Assembly (NCBI RefSeq): GCF_002104995.1
Contig: NW_024468290.1
Span: 1-64,000, forward strand
DNA length: 64,000 nt
DNA from: Linderina pennispora
Taxonomy: Eukaryota > Kickxellomycota > Kickxellomycetes > Kickxellales > Kickxellaceae
Reading direction: 5' to 3'
Positions 21,319-32,590 of this stretch are shown here, piece by piece; positions within the stretch are counted from its first letter, which is position 1, and the number at the start of each line of letters is the position of its first letter. A program made the position numbers and the translations under genes. The notes beneath the pieces were generated by a model. That model ran no database searches and had not been told where the DNA came from. It saw nothing but the letters and a program-made list of their open reading frames with translations.

Positions 21319-22538
21319 ATGGTTGACTTCAACAACTTGGCGAACATGGCCACATCTGCATACAAGCAGTACCAGGAAACTACTTCGGGCGACAGCAGCC
21401 GTCGCAACGACAGTGAGAACACTTATGGTAGCCAGAGCCGTAACGACAGCAACCGTCGCAACGATGACGACAACAGCTATGGCAGCGATCGTCAGGACCA
21501 GGGCTACGGCAGCCAGGGCCGCAACGACAATGATAGCTACAGTAGCGGCCGTAACGATAGCAACCGTCGCAACGATGACGACAACAGCTATAGCAGCGGT
21601 CGCCAGAACCAGGGCTACAGCAACCAAGGCCGCAACGACAATGATGACTACAGCGGTGGTCGTCAGAACCAGGGCTACGGCAGCCAGGGCCGCAACGACA
21701 ATGATAGCTACAGTAGCGGCCGTAACGATAGCAACCGTCGCAACGATGACGACAACAGCTATGGCAGCGGTCGCCAGAACCAGGGCTACAGCAACCAAGG
21801 CCGTAACGACAACGATAGCTATGGCAGCGGCCAAAACGAGAATAGCTACGGGGGAGACAACAACAACGGCCCCAAGCCCAGCAACTACCATGGTGGCAGC
21901 AGCTCTGGAAACAACGGCCGTAACGATGACTACAGTGGCAGCCAGGGCAACAGTGGCAGCCAGGGCAACAGTGGCAGTGCAGGAGGTTTTAACATTTCGC
22001 AGGCTGCGTCGCTGGCTTCAGGGCTCCTTGGTGGTGCAACAAGAACAGCAGCAGTAACAGCAGCAATGGCGGCTTTGACATTGGCCAGGCTGCTTCCCTC
22101 GCTTCGTCTTTCCTGGGTGGTCAGCAGAGCCGCAGTGGTGGCGGAAACAATGACCTGTTCTCGACTGCCTTGAGCCTCGTCAGCGGTGGCGGGTTCAACC
22201 AGGGTAATGCCAGCAAGAGTCAGATGCTGTCTAGCTTCAGCAGCATCTTTGGTGGTGGTAACTCAGGCGGCAACAACCTGGCCTCTCAAGGACAGCAGGC
22301 CATGGGTCTGGCTGCTGCGTACATGGCGTTCCAAAAGTTCTCTGGTGGCGGCAACAACGACGGCAACAACAGCGGCAACAACAACCGTGGCGGCGACCAG
22401 AACCAGCTTATTGGTATGGCTATGTCCGAGGCTAAGAAGCTTTTCAACCAGCACTCTGAGGAGGGAGGCAACGCCAACGAAAAGGAGACTCTGGCTACGG
22501 CTGCACAGGCAGCAATGAAGCTATTCGGCTCTCGCTAG
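21319..22538 (+). CDS. Asn/Gly/Asp-rich repeat protein, one frameshift
   Basis: About 405 aa once a single-base shift near 22037 is allowed. The start MVDFNNLANMATSAYKQ is a helix also found at the start of fungal DUF7721-type (beta-flanking) proteins, from memory. Residues about 30-190 are 10-12 imperfect copies of a 12-16-residue unit around RRNDDDNSYGSGRQNQGY. Two copies of a GGFNISQAASLAS / GGFDIGQAASLAS segment follow. The C-terminus has the helix NEKETLATAAQAAMKLFGS. The frame changes between LASGLLGG and NKNSSSNSSNGG; both sides are clearly the same protein style. The function is unknown. Such proteins are abundant, disordered and hydrophilic. Confidence 0.75.
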
Positions 22539-22600
22539 CATGTTCTAGTTTGAAATATATATTTTTCTCACTCCAAACTCCAATCTCTTGGAACAAAGAC

Positions 22601-24223
22601 TCAGAACCCTGTCAGTGGGAACGGCCCGCGCGGGTCGTCAGCCAGGTCGAGTCCGATCTTGCCCAGCGCGTTTCCTGAAACTGGTATGTCTTGCAGCTTG
22701 CAGTTGTTGGTCAATTGCGGCGGCAGCTTCGTGCTATTGGCGATCATATACGGCGCCTCAATAAACGTCAAGCTAAGGCCCTGCACGTCATGGTATGCCA
22801 TATGGCAGTGGAAAAGCCAAACCCCTGGGTTATCAGCACGGAACCTGACCACCGCGTACGACAGTGGGGGAACAGTGATGGTATCACGGCGCACAGGGTA
22901 CTTGCCAGCAAGCAGTCTCTTAGTCGGGTCCTTGTTCGTAGCACCACGTATAACGATGAAAAATTGATGTCCGTGCAGATGGAACGGGTGCGAGTTGACA
23001 TCGTAGTTGAAGATCGCAATCTCGACATCCTCGTGGGTGTCCAATATCACTGGATAGGTCTTGAACCCGTACACGTCAGGGTAGTATGCCTGGTATCCAG
23101 TGGTAAGCGCTGTCACTAGCGAGGGGACCTTGGGCCGTACAAAGGTGCGGTTGTTATATGCGAGGTGCTCTCGCTGATCGTCGTAAATGGATGTGCGTAC
23201 TTCCAGCGGCACCCACTTTTGCACGCCCGGCGGATCTACCTTGTCAATCGGAACTAGATCAATATCCTGGAAAAAGTCCCAACTGACGGTGCTCACAGAA
23301 GCATTTTTCAAGTGGGCCGTTGGCGAGTATTCGACAAGCCCCTCGAACGGAAGAGTCGCGCGTGCCACACCTGCCTGGATGTCCGTGAAAATGTCAGCAT
23401 GGTAGATGTAGTTAGTGTCAGCCCTGCTCTTCGCGGTAACTAACACTGAAGCACGCTGCCCCACAGACAGCTGCATGCTACTGGTGACCTTCTCCTCGAC
23501 ATCGGTACCATCGACCTCGATAACCCGCATATCATGGTCCTCGATTCCGAAGCGAACCATACCAGTCCCCGATACATTCATCAGGCGTAGCCTGTATGTC
23601 TTGCCTGGTGTGAACTTGAGCTTTGTCTTTTGAAGATCGCTTCCACCTGCACTATTCACGAGCATGTATGGGTGGAATGGTGATACGCGTGTGGCCTCGC
23701 TGGTGCTCAGTAGCTGGTCCTCGATTTCGGCTGCTTCGCGGTGGTAGAAGGCCTCAAGCATCACAACCATGTCCTCATCGTACTTGTACACCTCCTTTGG
23801 CGGATGGCTAATGAGGGGTGTGCGCAGACCATCCAGCCACTGTGCTTTGTTGTGGCTGTGGATCCAGTACGTTCCCGTCTGCACCACGTTGATCTCGTAC
23901 GTGAAATTGCTGCCAGGCGGGATTCCACACTCGGTTGCACCAATAGCACCATCGTAGTAGTTTGTACCGTTCTGGAAGAAGCCGTGTGTGTGCAGAGAAG
24001 TCACCTCCTGTAGCTTGTTGGTTGCATGAATCACTAGCGTATCGCCCAAGTTGACATGCACCTCAGGTGGTGGCCATTTCCCATTAATACCGATTCCACG
24101 CCGCGAGTTCTCGCCGTCGGGGTTGATCTGGACGTACTCGATGTTCCAGTCCAAATGAACACGCTTAGCCAGGACACTGCCGAACGCTGCAAACGAAAGT
24201 AAGTAGACACCAGTTAGCTTCAT
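22601..24223 (-). CDS. Secreted multicopper oxidase (laccase/ferroxidase family)
   Basis: Predicted 540 aa with signal peptide MKLTGVYLLSFAAFGSVLA. Three cupredoxin domains with all four copper motifs: HTHGFFQNG near residue 80, WIHSH near 125, HPFHLHGH near 415 and HCHMAYHDVQGL near 480. The residue ten after the type-1 Cys is Leu, a non-coordinating axial residue. The layout is closest to Fet3-type ferroxidases, but there is no C-terminal membrane helix and no FTR1 permease gene nearby. It is therefore probably a secreted oxidase of phenols or Fe(II). No intron seen. Putative N-glycosylation sites are frequent (NGT, NVS, NAS). Confidence 0.92.
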   Translation of the reverse strand: MKLTGVYLLSFAAFGSVLAKRVHLDWNIEYVQINPDGENSRRGIGINGKWPPPEVHVNLGDTLVIHATNKLQEVTSLHTHGFFQNGTNYYDGAIGATECGIPPGSNFTYEINVVQTGTYWIHSHNKAQWLDGLRTPLISHPPKEVYKYDEDMVVMLEAFYHREAAEIEDQLLSTSEATRVSPFHPYMLVNSAGGSDLQKTKLKFTPGKTYRLRLMNVSGTGMVRFGIEDHDMRVIEVDGTDVEEKVTSSMQLSVGQRASVLVTAKSRADTNYIYHADIFTDIQAGVARATLPFEGLVEYSPTAHLKNASVSTVSWDFFQDIDLVPIDKVDPPGVQKWVPLEVRTSIYDDQREHLAYNNRTFVRPKVPSLVTALTTGYQAYYPDVYGFKTYPVILDTHEDVEIAIFNYDVNSHPFHLHGHQFFIVIRGATNKDPTKRLLAGKYPVRRDTITVPPLSYAVVRFRADNPGVWLFHCHMAYHDVQGLSLTFIEAPYMIANSTKLPPQLTNNCKLQDIPVSGNALGKIGLDLADDPRGPFPLTGF

Positions 24224-24818
24224 CCTGCAGCAAAAAGTATATAACTTGGAGAAACGAGTTTGGTAGGGAGAGCGGAAGGACAGTGCAGAGCATGGGCATT
24301 AAATATGAAACTGGCCTTCCACTTGCACCTGAGGAGAATGCGCAATATTTGCCCAAGGCTGCACCGAGCAGGGTTGTCAGGCCTTCCAAGCCATGCCTTG
24401 GCCAAGCGCCGCATGCTACTATACATGAAAGCGGAGGCCTCTGTAAACAAACGCCACAGCAGATGTGCAACATCAACAATTGCAATATACAGACAATGGA
24501 ACCATCCACCATCTTCGTCAATGCGCCCCGTGTGAATATACAGCGAAACCCACCGTTAGTAGGGCGGCCAATTGGTGTGGAAAAGCTACATGCTCAGGAT
24601 ACATCGCAGACTGGTTCGCTCTGGCTTCCGGTTGAACAAAACAGATCTTTCTCAGCACATATTCTCATACAGCGCTGCATTCAGACCTGGGATTCATGCA
24701 ATGGGTCGGATAGCCCAACGAGCCATTGACTGGTGGCTATGAACGCATGGTAATAGTGTCCCCTCTGGGGCACGACACCTTGGGTTCGAATATAGAAATA
24801 GAAAACAGGGCAAAAGAT
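24224..24818. other. Intergenic, no gene recognised
   Basis: Promoter side of the multicopper oxidase and upstream region of tRNA-Asn's 3' side. No supported coding frame. Confidence 0.4.
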
Positions 24819-24892
24819 CGCTCTCGGATAGGCTCGAACTATCAACCTCCTGATTAACAGTCAGACGCGCTAACCAGTTGCGCCACGAAAGC
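24819..24892 (-). tRNA. tRNA-Asn (anticodon GTT)
   Basis: A 74-nt cloverleaf. The acceptor GCTTTCG pairs with CGAGAGC, the anticodon loop is CTGTTAA with GTT, the T arm is AGTTCGAGCC and the discriminator is G. No intron. No mobile element is attached to it, unlike the Lys and Ser genes. Confidence 0.94.
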
Positions 24893-27294
24893 TGATCCGG
24901 CTCGTAAACCAATTTCTGAAAGCATAAAAATTAACATGTATATGATCCGCAATGAACCTGTGTTTGAGGCTACTTTCATCGTTGGTCCCTGCTGCCTCCG
25001 CCAGCAGCACATGTGTCTTTGCCAATGCTTTAGTAGGACGCTGTCTCGTCCAGTGTCCTGCTCATCAAACTACTGACATATTCGGTAAATAAACGCTGCT
25101 ATTTGGAATATTGTACCGCTGACGGTCGATATGTGTGATATGCATCTGCTACCGTTTCCATGATATGCAATGGGCAAACCATACGGACCATGCGGTTAGA
25201 TCAAAATATGCATGGTAGCATTTAGTTTAAGCACATGTTGCGTCAATGAAATGGCGGCAGCAATGTAGACTGCAAACTGTCTATAGTTCATAAAATGAAA
25301 GTCGTTGGTGTTGCCACTGTCTGCCGAATACATGCACATAGGGCTGGTCCACAGGTAATTCTTGAAGGTGGCGTTGTGAATCGTCAGCGGCTCCTGCTGA
25401 ATCCAGACACATTGAGGACTTGGATAACAAAGCCAGTTTCTGCTATGTATATGCATAGGAAGGTAGTTGCTGTACGCAGGAAGAACAGCGTAGACTGTGG
25501 CAGCTATTTACCAGCAAAACACAAAAACGGTCGGTTGGCAAAAAGCAGAGTAGGTCGCTGCAAACGATGCAAGCCGAAAGGTTTATTAAAATACTCTGTG
25601 AACAAGTCTAGCTGTGGTACGTGAATGGACGGGTGCCGAAACTGCCTTGACTGCTGCTAGTGCTATAGAGGTATGTGAGGACATGGTCTGGGCTATTGCC
25701 CTCGGCAGCACTAGTCAATGAATGGGCATTGCTTTGTGATTTTGTTGATGTATTCGAATAAAAGATGGAGCCATCGGGTTCGGTGCGGGTGTCTGTGCTG
25801 GGAAGCCTCTTGAAGAAATTGCGGAATGACATGGTAGATGTATAGCTTGTACTGTTGTTATTAGCAAGTCTATGCGAGCAGGGGGATTGGGGCATGCCTG
25901 TCCCTTAAATGGGCTGGTGCTCTGCTTTCTGGTGCATGCACATCGGTGCCAAGGGGCGTGCTACGTGCTTTTTGTGGGTTCGCCAAGTGCCGGGCCGGAT
26001 AGGACTACTGCACACAGTCCTGTGACCAGCATATTCCAGAAGCAGTGGAGGGGTGTGCCTCGTGCATGGCGCTGTAGGTATATCTACACAAAACACTGCG
26101 GCGGGCTGCGGCAACAAGGACACATGGACCTAACACCGGAGATGCTCTATCGATAGTTACTGCGATTTTTATTTGCTAGGGTGTGAAACGCTTGCTAGAG
26201 AAGAGATCTTGCTGAAGCCGCATTCGCACTCGTGGTTTTCTCTGTTGGTGCAGGCGCGCTCAATAGCCATTATTCAGCTCTTGGAGACGGTATCTTGTCA
26301 AGGAGAGGAAATAGGAATGAACTAGCGGGTATTCGGGAAGAGGCGGGGTGGTGTTCCTCTGTTGCCCAGTCGAATCCAAAACACTGTCGTTCACTGCGGA
26401 CGGGCATCTGCGATGGATGCACATGGCCGATCTCGGAAACCGACAGGCTATCCGATTGCCAGCAGGACCACCCCTAAGGCAGCACCAGCGAGGGCAGTGG
26501 TGTCGACAGAGAATCGGTGGCTTAGAGCGGGGAGGCGCCTCAGGTAAACTTCGACGCAGCAAGGGAGCCTGTGGTTTAGAGTTCGCTCAGTGAGACTGCC
26601 AGGACCCCCTTGCGGCCTTGCTTCATGGCAGGGCAGCTTGCATGTTCGTCGATAGAGCAAGTGCAGATGCGCTGTTCTTTGAGAGCCCAGTCTTGTTGTT
26701 CCGATAGATTTGCTGGCTCTCACTCACAGCGCAGACATAACCATAATCGGTGGATGGGGAGGCGGGCAGTGACACGCAGCAGGCAGGGGCAGGCAGAGGG
26801 AGGAATCTTTACCTTTTGTTGTTGACAAGTGCCTAGTTGCCGGCTCCGTGCTATAAGGCTGCGCGCTGCTTTCCGCTACTGTGGACATGCTCCATGATGA
26901 TCGGATTTGTAGCCCTGCAAGCGGAGACCCGGGCCTGCGGTCGCCTGCCCCGGTCAAACGGGGAGGGGATGGCAGGTGCCCGTCATAGAAGAATCCATGA
27001 ACAGCATATTAATTGGGAACGCTGGTCTATCAATGTCCTCGTATCTCACCTGCGGTGCTGACATCCTTTTTTCAAAATTCTGAAACCAAACTGAGCGGCA
27101 CGATCCCGTCGACAAGAATGTGAAGCTACTTTGCGGACATTCCCAGGGGAGGACCGAAGCGGCTTTTCCTAGCAGCCCGGAGTAGGGGCGGTGTGGCCTG
27201 CTTTTTATTTTTCTCAATTCAGGCTCCCCCTTCATTTCCGCGCTAATAGGAATTCATACACTTTAACAATTCAGAAGTTTTCTGTCACAGGCCA
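24893..27294. other. 2.4-kb stretch without a firmly supported gene
   Basis: Contains one small candidate (25608-25832) and a minus-strand frame at 25196-25500 with a plausible acceptor (CCACAG) but no recognisable protein. The rest shows only short random frames. Confidence 0.4.
25608..25832 (-). CDS. Small Ser/Thr-rich hypothetical protein
   Basis: 74 aa from ATG 25832 (MSFRNFFKRLPSTDTRTEPDG). It is basic at the start, then Ser/Thr/Tyr-rich to the end. The MSFRNFFKRLP opening resembles an amphipathic basic helix. No family recognised. It could be a chance frame; the coding look is moderate. Confidence 0.35.
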   Translation of the reverse strand: MSFRNFFKRLPSTDTRTEPDGSIFYSNTSTKSQSNAHSLTSAAEGNSPDHVLTYLYSTSSSQGSFGTRPFTYHS

Positions 27295-27780
27295 ATGTCG
27301 TCGTGGATAGTTCCAGCAGTATTCGTGCCGGTCGCACTCGGAGTAGGCACATCGTTCAAGGCACTCAGCAACTCCGACTGGCACACGCGCCTACGCAAGC
27401 CCAAGTACAACGCCCCACACGCATCCTTATTGCCCGTGCTTGTGCTCCTGTACACGCTCCAGGGCATTGGATCATATTTGGTGTCGAATGAAATGGTGGT
27501 GGGCGACCACACAGCGGAGCTAGTTGCGCAGACAGCCGGGCAGGCGGGGCTTGGGTTCTTCTGGCTGCAGCTGACGTTTTTGGCGTTCTGGCCGCGGCTA
27601 CTGGCATGCGGAGTGAGGCTGGCGTTGGCGGATCTGTGTGTGGCGGTGGTGGTGCAGGTGCTGGGGATGATCCAGTTCTTTCGTGTCAGTGTGGCGGGCG
27701 GGTTGCTGATGCTGGTAAGCTTGCTTGGGTGCGTGGCTTTGGGCGTGTGGAATCTGGCGCTGGTGCGCAAGAGCTCTTAA
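27295..27780 (+). CDS. TSPO/MBR family (translocator protein, tryptophan-rich sensory)
   Basis: Predicted 161 aa, five hydrophobic segments, the usual size of TSPO. The signature after helix 1 is DWHTRLRKPKYNAPHASLLPVLVLLYTLQGIGSYLV. It matches the family pattern W-x(3)-L-x-KP followed by a helix with LYTL-x-G. The last helix has GVWNLAL, with the conserved Asn. TSPO proteins sit in outer mitochondrial or ER membranes and bind tetrapyrroles and sterols. Some of the family's Trp residues are absent (KPKYNAP in place of KPxWxPP), so ligand behaviour may differ. Single exon. Confidence 0.85.
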   Translation: MSSWIVPAVFVPVALGVGTSFKALSNSDWHTRLRKPKYNAPHASLLPVLVLLYTLQGIGSYLVSNEMVVGDHTAELVAQTAGQAGLGFFWLQLTFLAFWPRLLACGVRLALADLCVAVVVQVLGMIQFFRVSVAGGLLMLVSLLGCVALGVWNLALVRKSS

Positions 27781-28398
27781 GCTTTGTAATTTTTAAAATA
27801 TGGTGGGAGGAAATAAATCCCATCGGTAGCTGGCAGGCATCAGTCTGGCCGCGAAAACAACCGCGGCAGACAGACAATAGGCAGGCATAAAGTGATGCGT
27901 ATATTTTCCGATGGGCAGGATTGGCGGTGTGTTTGCTTATTTTTGGGCCCTATTACCAATCCGCATGTCTTGAAGCAAGGAAAAAGGGTGTGGAGACGAT
28001 GGTTCTGGAGCGCACGGGGCGGGGGTTTGCTATATTTGGGCGGAGAAACAAAAATTGATGGTGGTTTGCAAGAGAGGAGGTTTTTTTTTAAAAGCGTTCT
28101 ACTGCTTCATGGCTTTCATACCAGCAGCCATGGAGGGAGCGGACACCCGTGGCCAGGCCCAAGCATTTGCAGATGCCTGACCAATCATGAGGCCAATTTA
28201 TTCGGGCAGTTTGGCCGCTCTTGTTGCCGCTGTTGCAAAGAGTTTTTCACCGGGTTCGCAAAATACAGAGGCAAAAATTTTAGGGACAGTTTCCAGACAT
28301 CCGTTCTGGGTAGGCCATCTCTCGCTTTTCTTCTCTCGCGTCAATTAAAAATCCAATCCCACTCTTTTAAAAAGCGCGTACATTTTTTGCTTTAAACA
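27781..28398. other. Intergenic, 618 bp
   Basis: Promoter side of the kinase gene. No supported coding frame. Confidence 0.4.
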
Positions 28399-29682
28399 AT
28401 GGCCCACGACGGTTCGCATATACTGGGAACGGTGATATCGACGAGCAAAATAGGCGACGGTCTGGCTCCACTGTCCATCGGCGGCTGCATGCCGCCACGT
28501 AGCAGCACCAGCGGGCTGTCGCGGGCATCGGGCGACACATTAGCATCATTCGATGAGCCACCGCTGACGGTGCAGCTGGATGATGAGGTTCTGGGCAGCG
28601 GGCAGTACGCGACGGTGCGGCTGGGGCGGCTGAGCACCGGGGGGGCGTGTGCAGTGAAGATCGCCCACAAGCAGGACCCGGACGCAGTGGAGCTGGCGCA
28701 AATCGAGGCGGCGGCGCTGGCGCGGGTGGGCGGGGCGCCAGCGACGGTGCAGTGCTTTGGAGTGGTGGACCTTGGCGCGGGCGTGGTGGAGCCGTGGGGG
28801 CAGGCGGCAGAGCGGATGGCCAAGGGGCAAGGGCAGTGGGGGGTGGTGCTGGAGCTCTGCCATGGCTCGTGCTGGGAGTTGATGCAGCGGAGCCGGGCGG
28901 CCATGGGTGCCGAGCTGTTTTTTGCGTGGGCGCGGCAGCTGACGCTGGCGCTGGCGGCTCTGCGCAGCGCGGGCATGGCACACAAGGACATTAAGCCGCA
29001 CAACATCCTGGTAAGGCTCTTTCCGTGGCTGAATGGGGGGGGGGGCAGATGACTGGGGTTTGTTCTAAACGACATGTGCTCTCTGTAGCTTGACAGGGCG
29101 GGGGCAGTGCGGCTGGCGGATTTCACGGCGGCAGAGTTTTCACCAGCAGCAGTTGCGGCGATGCGCGTCAGGTGCGAGGCATTCAACCCAAACTCATATC
29201 CGCCATACGTGGACTTCAGCGGCACGGTGCCGTATAGCGCGCCGGAGGCATTGAGCCCAGGGCTGGAGCGGACGGCCCAGGAGCTGCACAAGATCGACGT
29301 CTTCAGCCTGGGCGTGACGCTGTATGCGCTGTTTGTTAGCGGCCGTGATCCGTTTGCCAGCGTCAAGAGCGGGCTGGAGCAGATGCTGCTTGCGGGCCGC
29401 GGGGCCTTCTGGGAGTGGGAGGAGCGCCAGGCCCTGGCCGCTACGCCTAGCGCCCCACAGGAGGCATCCGGCGGCCTGGCGCGCAGCCTGAGCCTGGGCC
29501 GCCGGCTGCGTCGTCGCCAGGCGTCGCAGGAATTCCGTACGTTCCTGAGCGGCGAGCCGCTGCCAGCGGGTGTCGAGGCGCTGCTGCGAGCCATGACGAG
29601 CCCCAATCCAGACCAGCGCCCCGACGCGTCCGCCATTCTGCAGGCACTGGACGAGATGGAGCTGGAGATCTTCGAGCCCTGA
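28399..29682 (+). CDS. Protein kinase, one intron
   Basis: Exons 28399-29010 and 29089-29682; 401 aa. The intron (29011-29088) has donor GTAAGG, branch TTCTAAAC and acceptor CTGTAG, and splitting there joins HNIL to LDRAGAV within the catalytic loop. Kinase motifs: glycine loop LGSGQYATVRLG (near residue 63), CAVKI with the VAIK lysine, HKDIKPHNIL as catalytic loop (HKD instead of HRD), ADFTAAEF where DFG is expected (DFT), and GTVPYSAPEAL and DVFSLGVTLYALFVSGRDPF in the C lobe. The ion-binding Asp residues are kept, so activity is likely, though the missing Gly may matter. A 50-residue N-terminal tail is Ser/Gly-rich. Subfamily not recognised. Confidence 0.88.
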
Positions 29683-29838
29683 AATCATTCTATTTGCGTT
29701 ATTTCTTTCATTTCTTTCATTTCCTTCATTTCCTGCACGTCTTTCCGATCATTTCCGTATACGTTCAATTCCATTTCTGTGTTTATTCAAAGGCTTCAGG
29801 ATGGCCTAGGGTGTCTGCCATGCCAGCCAGATTGGCTC

Positions 29839-30383
29839 TTATCCGGTCCGCAGGATGATGTGTACGCCGCTGTCGGACTCGACCGGGCCGCTGAGCTCTC
29901 CAGGCTTAAGTGCCAGCACAGCCTTCTCGAACGCTGGCTGCATCTGCCCGCGGTCAAACCACCCCAGGTCGCCGCCACGACGGGCGCTCGAGCAGTCCGA
30001 CTCCTTAGCCGCCAGATCGGCAAACTGCACCTGCCCCGAGGCAATCTGCTCGCGGAACTGCTCCACAGCCGCAGTAGCCTCCTGCTTGGTGCGCGTAATA
30101 TTGGCCTCCTTCCACGAGCTGGGCTTGCGCGACCCCGCGTGCTTCACCAGCAGATGGCTGGCCCGCATCTTGGTTGTCCGCGCCCGCGGCTCCTCTGTCG
30201 GCGGCTCCCAGCGGCTCTCGCCCGTCGTCCGGTTGAAGTAGTATTCGATGCCGCGCGACTTGGACATGCGCACCTCCCACCCGGGAGGCAGTGCTGAATG
30301 CGACCCTTCGCCCTAATGTACAGCTGTTAGTAGCATGTGTTGGAAGCGACTGCACGAGGAAGCGGGGCCTGTGTGCTTACCAT
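29839..30383 (-). CDS. ESS1: Parvulin prolyl isomerase, PIN1/ESS1 type
   Basis: Exons 30381-30383 (only the ATG) and 29839-30312; 158 aa. The intron of 68 nt (30313-30380) has donor GTAAGC, branch GCTACTAAC and acceptor ATTAG. It joins M to [15 protein letters not shown]. The WW domain covers residues about 8-40 (PPGWEV...[15 protein letters not shown]). The PPIase domain spans about 48-158, with HLLVKH, RKPSSW (phosphate-binding basic patch), the active-site Cys in [14 protein letters not shown] and the C-terminal [10 protein letters not shown]. It isomerises phospho-Ser/Thr-Pro bonds, classically on the RNA polymerase II tail. Length matches human PIN1 (163). Confidence 0.95.
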
Positions 30384-30607
30384 TGTTGGTTGTAAAAATG
30401 CTGGTGTTGAATTGGGAATGAAAAGAAGAAAAAGGTGAAAGGAAAAAAGGTATGCCGAATTGGCCCAAATTCGCCGCATTGGAATTTGTCATCGCTGCCC
30501 CTGGTCCTGCCTCCCCCCAGATATTGGCCGGCGATGGCTTACGGAAGCCGGCTGTGCGGATCTCCCTCCTGGCGTGCTGTTATCATGGCCTGCCCCCGGA
30601 ACAGTGC

Positions 30608-30616
30608 TTATATAAA
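30608..30616 (+). promoter_or_regulatory. TATA-box candidate
   Basis: TATATAAAT about 90 bp before ATG 30704 of the cysteine synthase-like gene. Confidence 0.4.
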
Positions 30617-30703
30617 TACCGCCCAGTCCAGCCCGCGCTTATCTAGCTTTCTCCTTTACTTGTTCGCTTCCCATCTATTTTTCTACCTTCAGTTAGCTTT
30701 AAC

Positions 30704-31865
30704 ATGCTGGGCCGTAGACTCTACTCGACTGCATCGCGCTACATCACCTCCGCCAAGCCCACAAATGGCTTCATTGGCGCCATCGGCAACACTCCCCTGG
30801 TAAAGTACCCTCCTGAGTTTAAAATCCGACCAAGAGGGCAAAGGAAATCAACATCTGTGGCTAACAACGAGATCTCCTTTTGGCTAGATCCGCATCAACA
30901 GCCTGAGCAAGGAGACCGGGTGCGAGATCCTGGGCAAGGCCGAGTTCATGAACCCAGGCGGGTCGGTCAAGGACCGCGCCGCCCTGTTCGTAGTGGAGGC
31001 GGCCGAGCGCTCCGGGGCCCTGCAGCCCGGAGGCACGGTGGTCGAGGGCACGGCGGGCAACACGGGCATTGGGCTGGCGCATGTGTGCCGGGCCAAGGGA
31101 TACAAGTGCGTAATCTACATGCCGAACACGCAGAGCCAGGAGAAGATAGATCTTCTGAAAATGCTGGGCGCCGATGTGCGGCCAGTGCCGGCGGTGCCAT
31201 TCGACAACCCCGACAACTACAACCACCAGGCGAAGCGCTATGCGGAGACTCTGGAGAACGCGGTGTGGACGGACCAGTTCGACAATACGGCGAACCGCCA
31301 GGCGCACATTGAGACCACGGGGCCGGAGATCTGGGCCCAGACCCAGGGCAAAGTTGATGGGTTTACATGCTCCACCGGCAGCGCCGGCACGTTCGCCGGC
31401 ACGACCAGGTTTTTGAAGGAGGTGTCGAATGGCCGTGTCAAGGCGTTTGCGGCGGACCCGCCCGGCTCGGTTATCTACAGCTACGTAAAGTCGCGCGGAA
31501 AGAGCCTAGATAAGGAGGGGTCGTCGATTACCGAGGGCATTGGGCAGGGCCGGATCACGGCGAATCTGCAGCCGGACGTGCATCTGATCGACGATGCCTT
31601 AAGGATCCCGGACTCGGACACTATCAAGACGCTCTACCGTCTCTTGGACGAAGAGGGCATTTACCTGGGCGCCTCGTCGGCACTCAATGTCACGGCCGCG
31701 TACGAAATGGCCAAGATCATGGGCCCCGGCCACACCATCGTGACTATTATGGCGGATGGCGCGTACAGGTACCAGTCGCGTCTGTTCAGCCGCAAGTGGC
31801 TCGAGGCCAAGGGCCTGGCGGACGCCATCCCGGCGCACCTGCAAAAGTACATTGTCCTTGAGTAA
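30704..31865 (+). CDS. Cysteine synthase-like PLP enzyme, mitochondrial type
   Basis: Exons 30704-30799 and 30888-31865; 357 aa. The intron (88 nt) has donor GTAAAG, branch GGCTAACAAC and acceptor GGCTAG. The N-terminus [14 protein letters not shown] is Arg/Ser-rich without acids, a likely mitochondrial presequence or anchor. Fold-type II PLP motifs: [27 protein letters not shown] (PLP Lys), [12 protein letters not shown] (substrate loop, with Ala-Gly instead of the usual Ser-Gly) and [12 protein letters not shown] as the phosphate loop. Overall closest to the fungal Mcy1/Cys12 branch rather than the cytosolic O-acetylserine sulfhydrylase. Reaction expected: cysteine from an activated serine and sulfide, or the reverse; not proven. 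Confidence 0.92.
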
Positions 31866-32590
31866 TTGGTGATTACCAAATACATTACATGATCGTTGGG
31901 TGGTCCCTGAGTCCAAAAAATATGTCACTTGAGTTGCCCATATGCACGATGTGCGTTTATCCGCTGTGCCAGATGCATTAAAGGAATGCAGCGCTGTAGC
32001 CAGTCACAAGCGAAAAAACAATGTCCCTAATGCATCATGGTAATACGTGGTGGTGTGGTTTATATGTGCGCAGCACCGCATTCATTATTTGAGGATCCAA
32101 AAAATCAGCACATAGTTTCCAGTGCCTGCGGACATTCCCTGGGGATGCGGGGGCTTGGAAAAGGGGGAAACGGCCTAGGCAAGATTACGTTGGCGCAGCT
32201 TGAAAAAGAATTGATGAGCTTCTAAGTGCTGCGCCTTGATTTTCCAACACAACCGCATCATTTCAGAAGGGGGAGGGGAAATCAGTGCTGCGCAAGAAAA
32301 GAGTGAAATAGTGGAATCATAACGGTCATTATACAGGGCAGCCACGAAGCAAGCCTTAAGCACTGTGTTATTTGTGAATTCTGGGTAAGGACATCAGGGC
32401 AGCCAGCTCATCAATAAGACCTGCGAGGTGACATTTCCGCAAGACACTCGCAAACAAAACCTTGTGCGAATATATGCCCAGAAATCAAGGGGGAAACCGA
32501 GTGTTTAAACCCGCAAGTGCCAGCCTCATCCCCCTCTTCTTTTTGGTTTTTTTTCTTCTTTCTTCCTTTGTCTTTAACGTTCACTGGCAA
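31866..32590. other. Intergenic, 725 bp
   Basis: No supported gene. A T-rich, pyrimidine-biased leader just before 32591 is typical for a fungal promoter. Confidence 0.4.

Noticed and set aside
25196-25500. Possible exon on the minus strand with hydrophobic end
   Set aside because: The acceptor-like site and frame are plausible, but no partner exon or family was found.
27892-28395. 167-codon plus-strand frame before the kinase
   Set aside because: Composition looks random, it overlaps the kinase promoter and has no motif.
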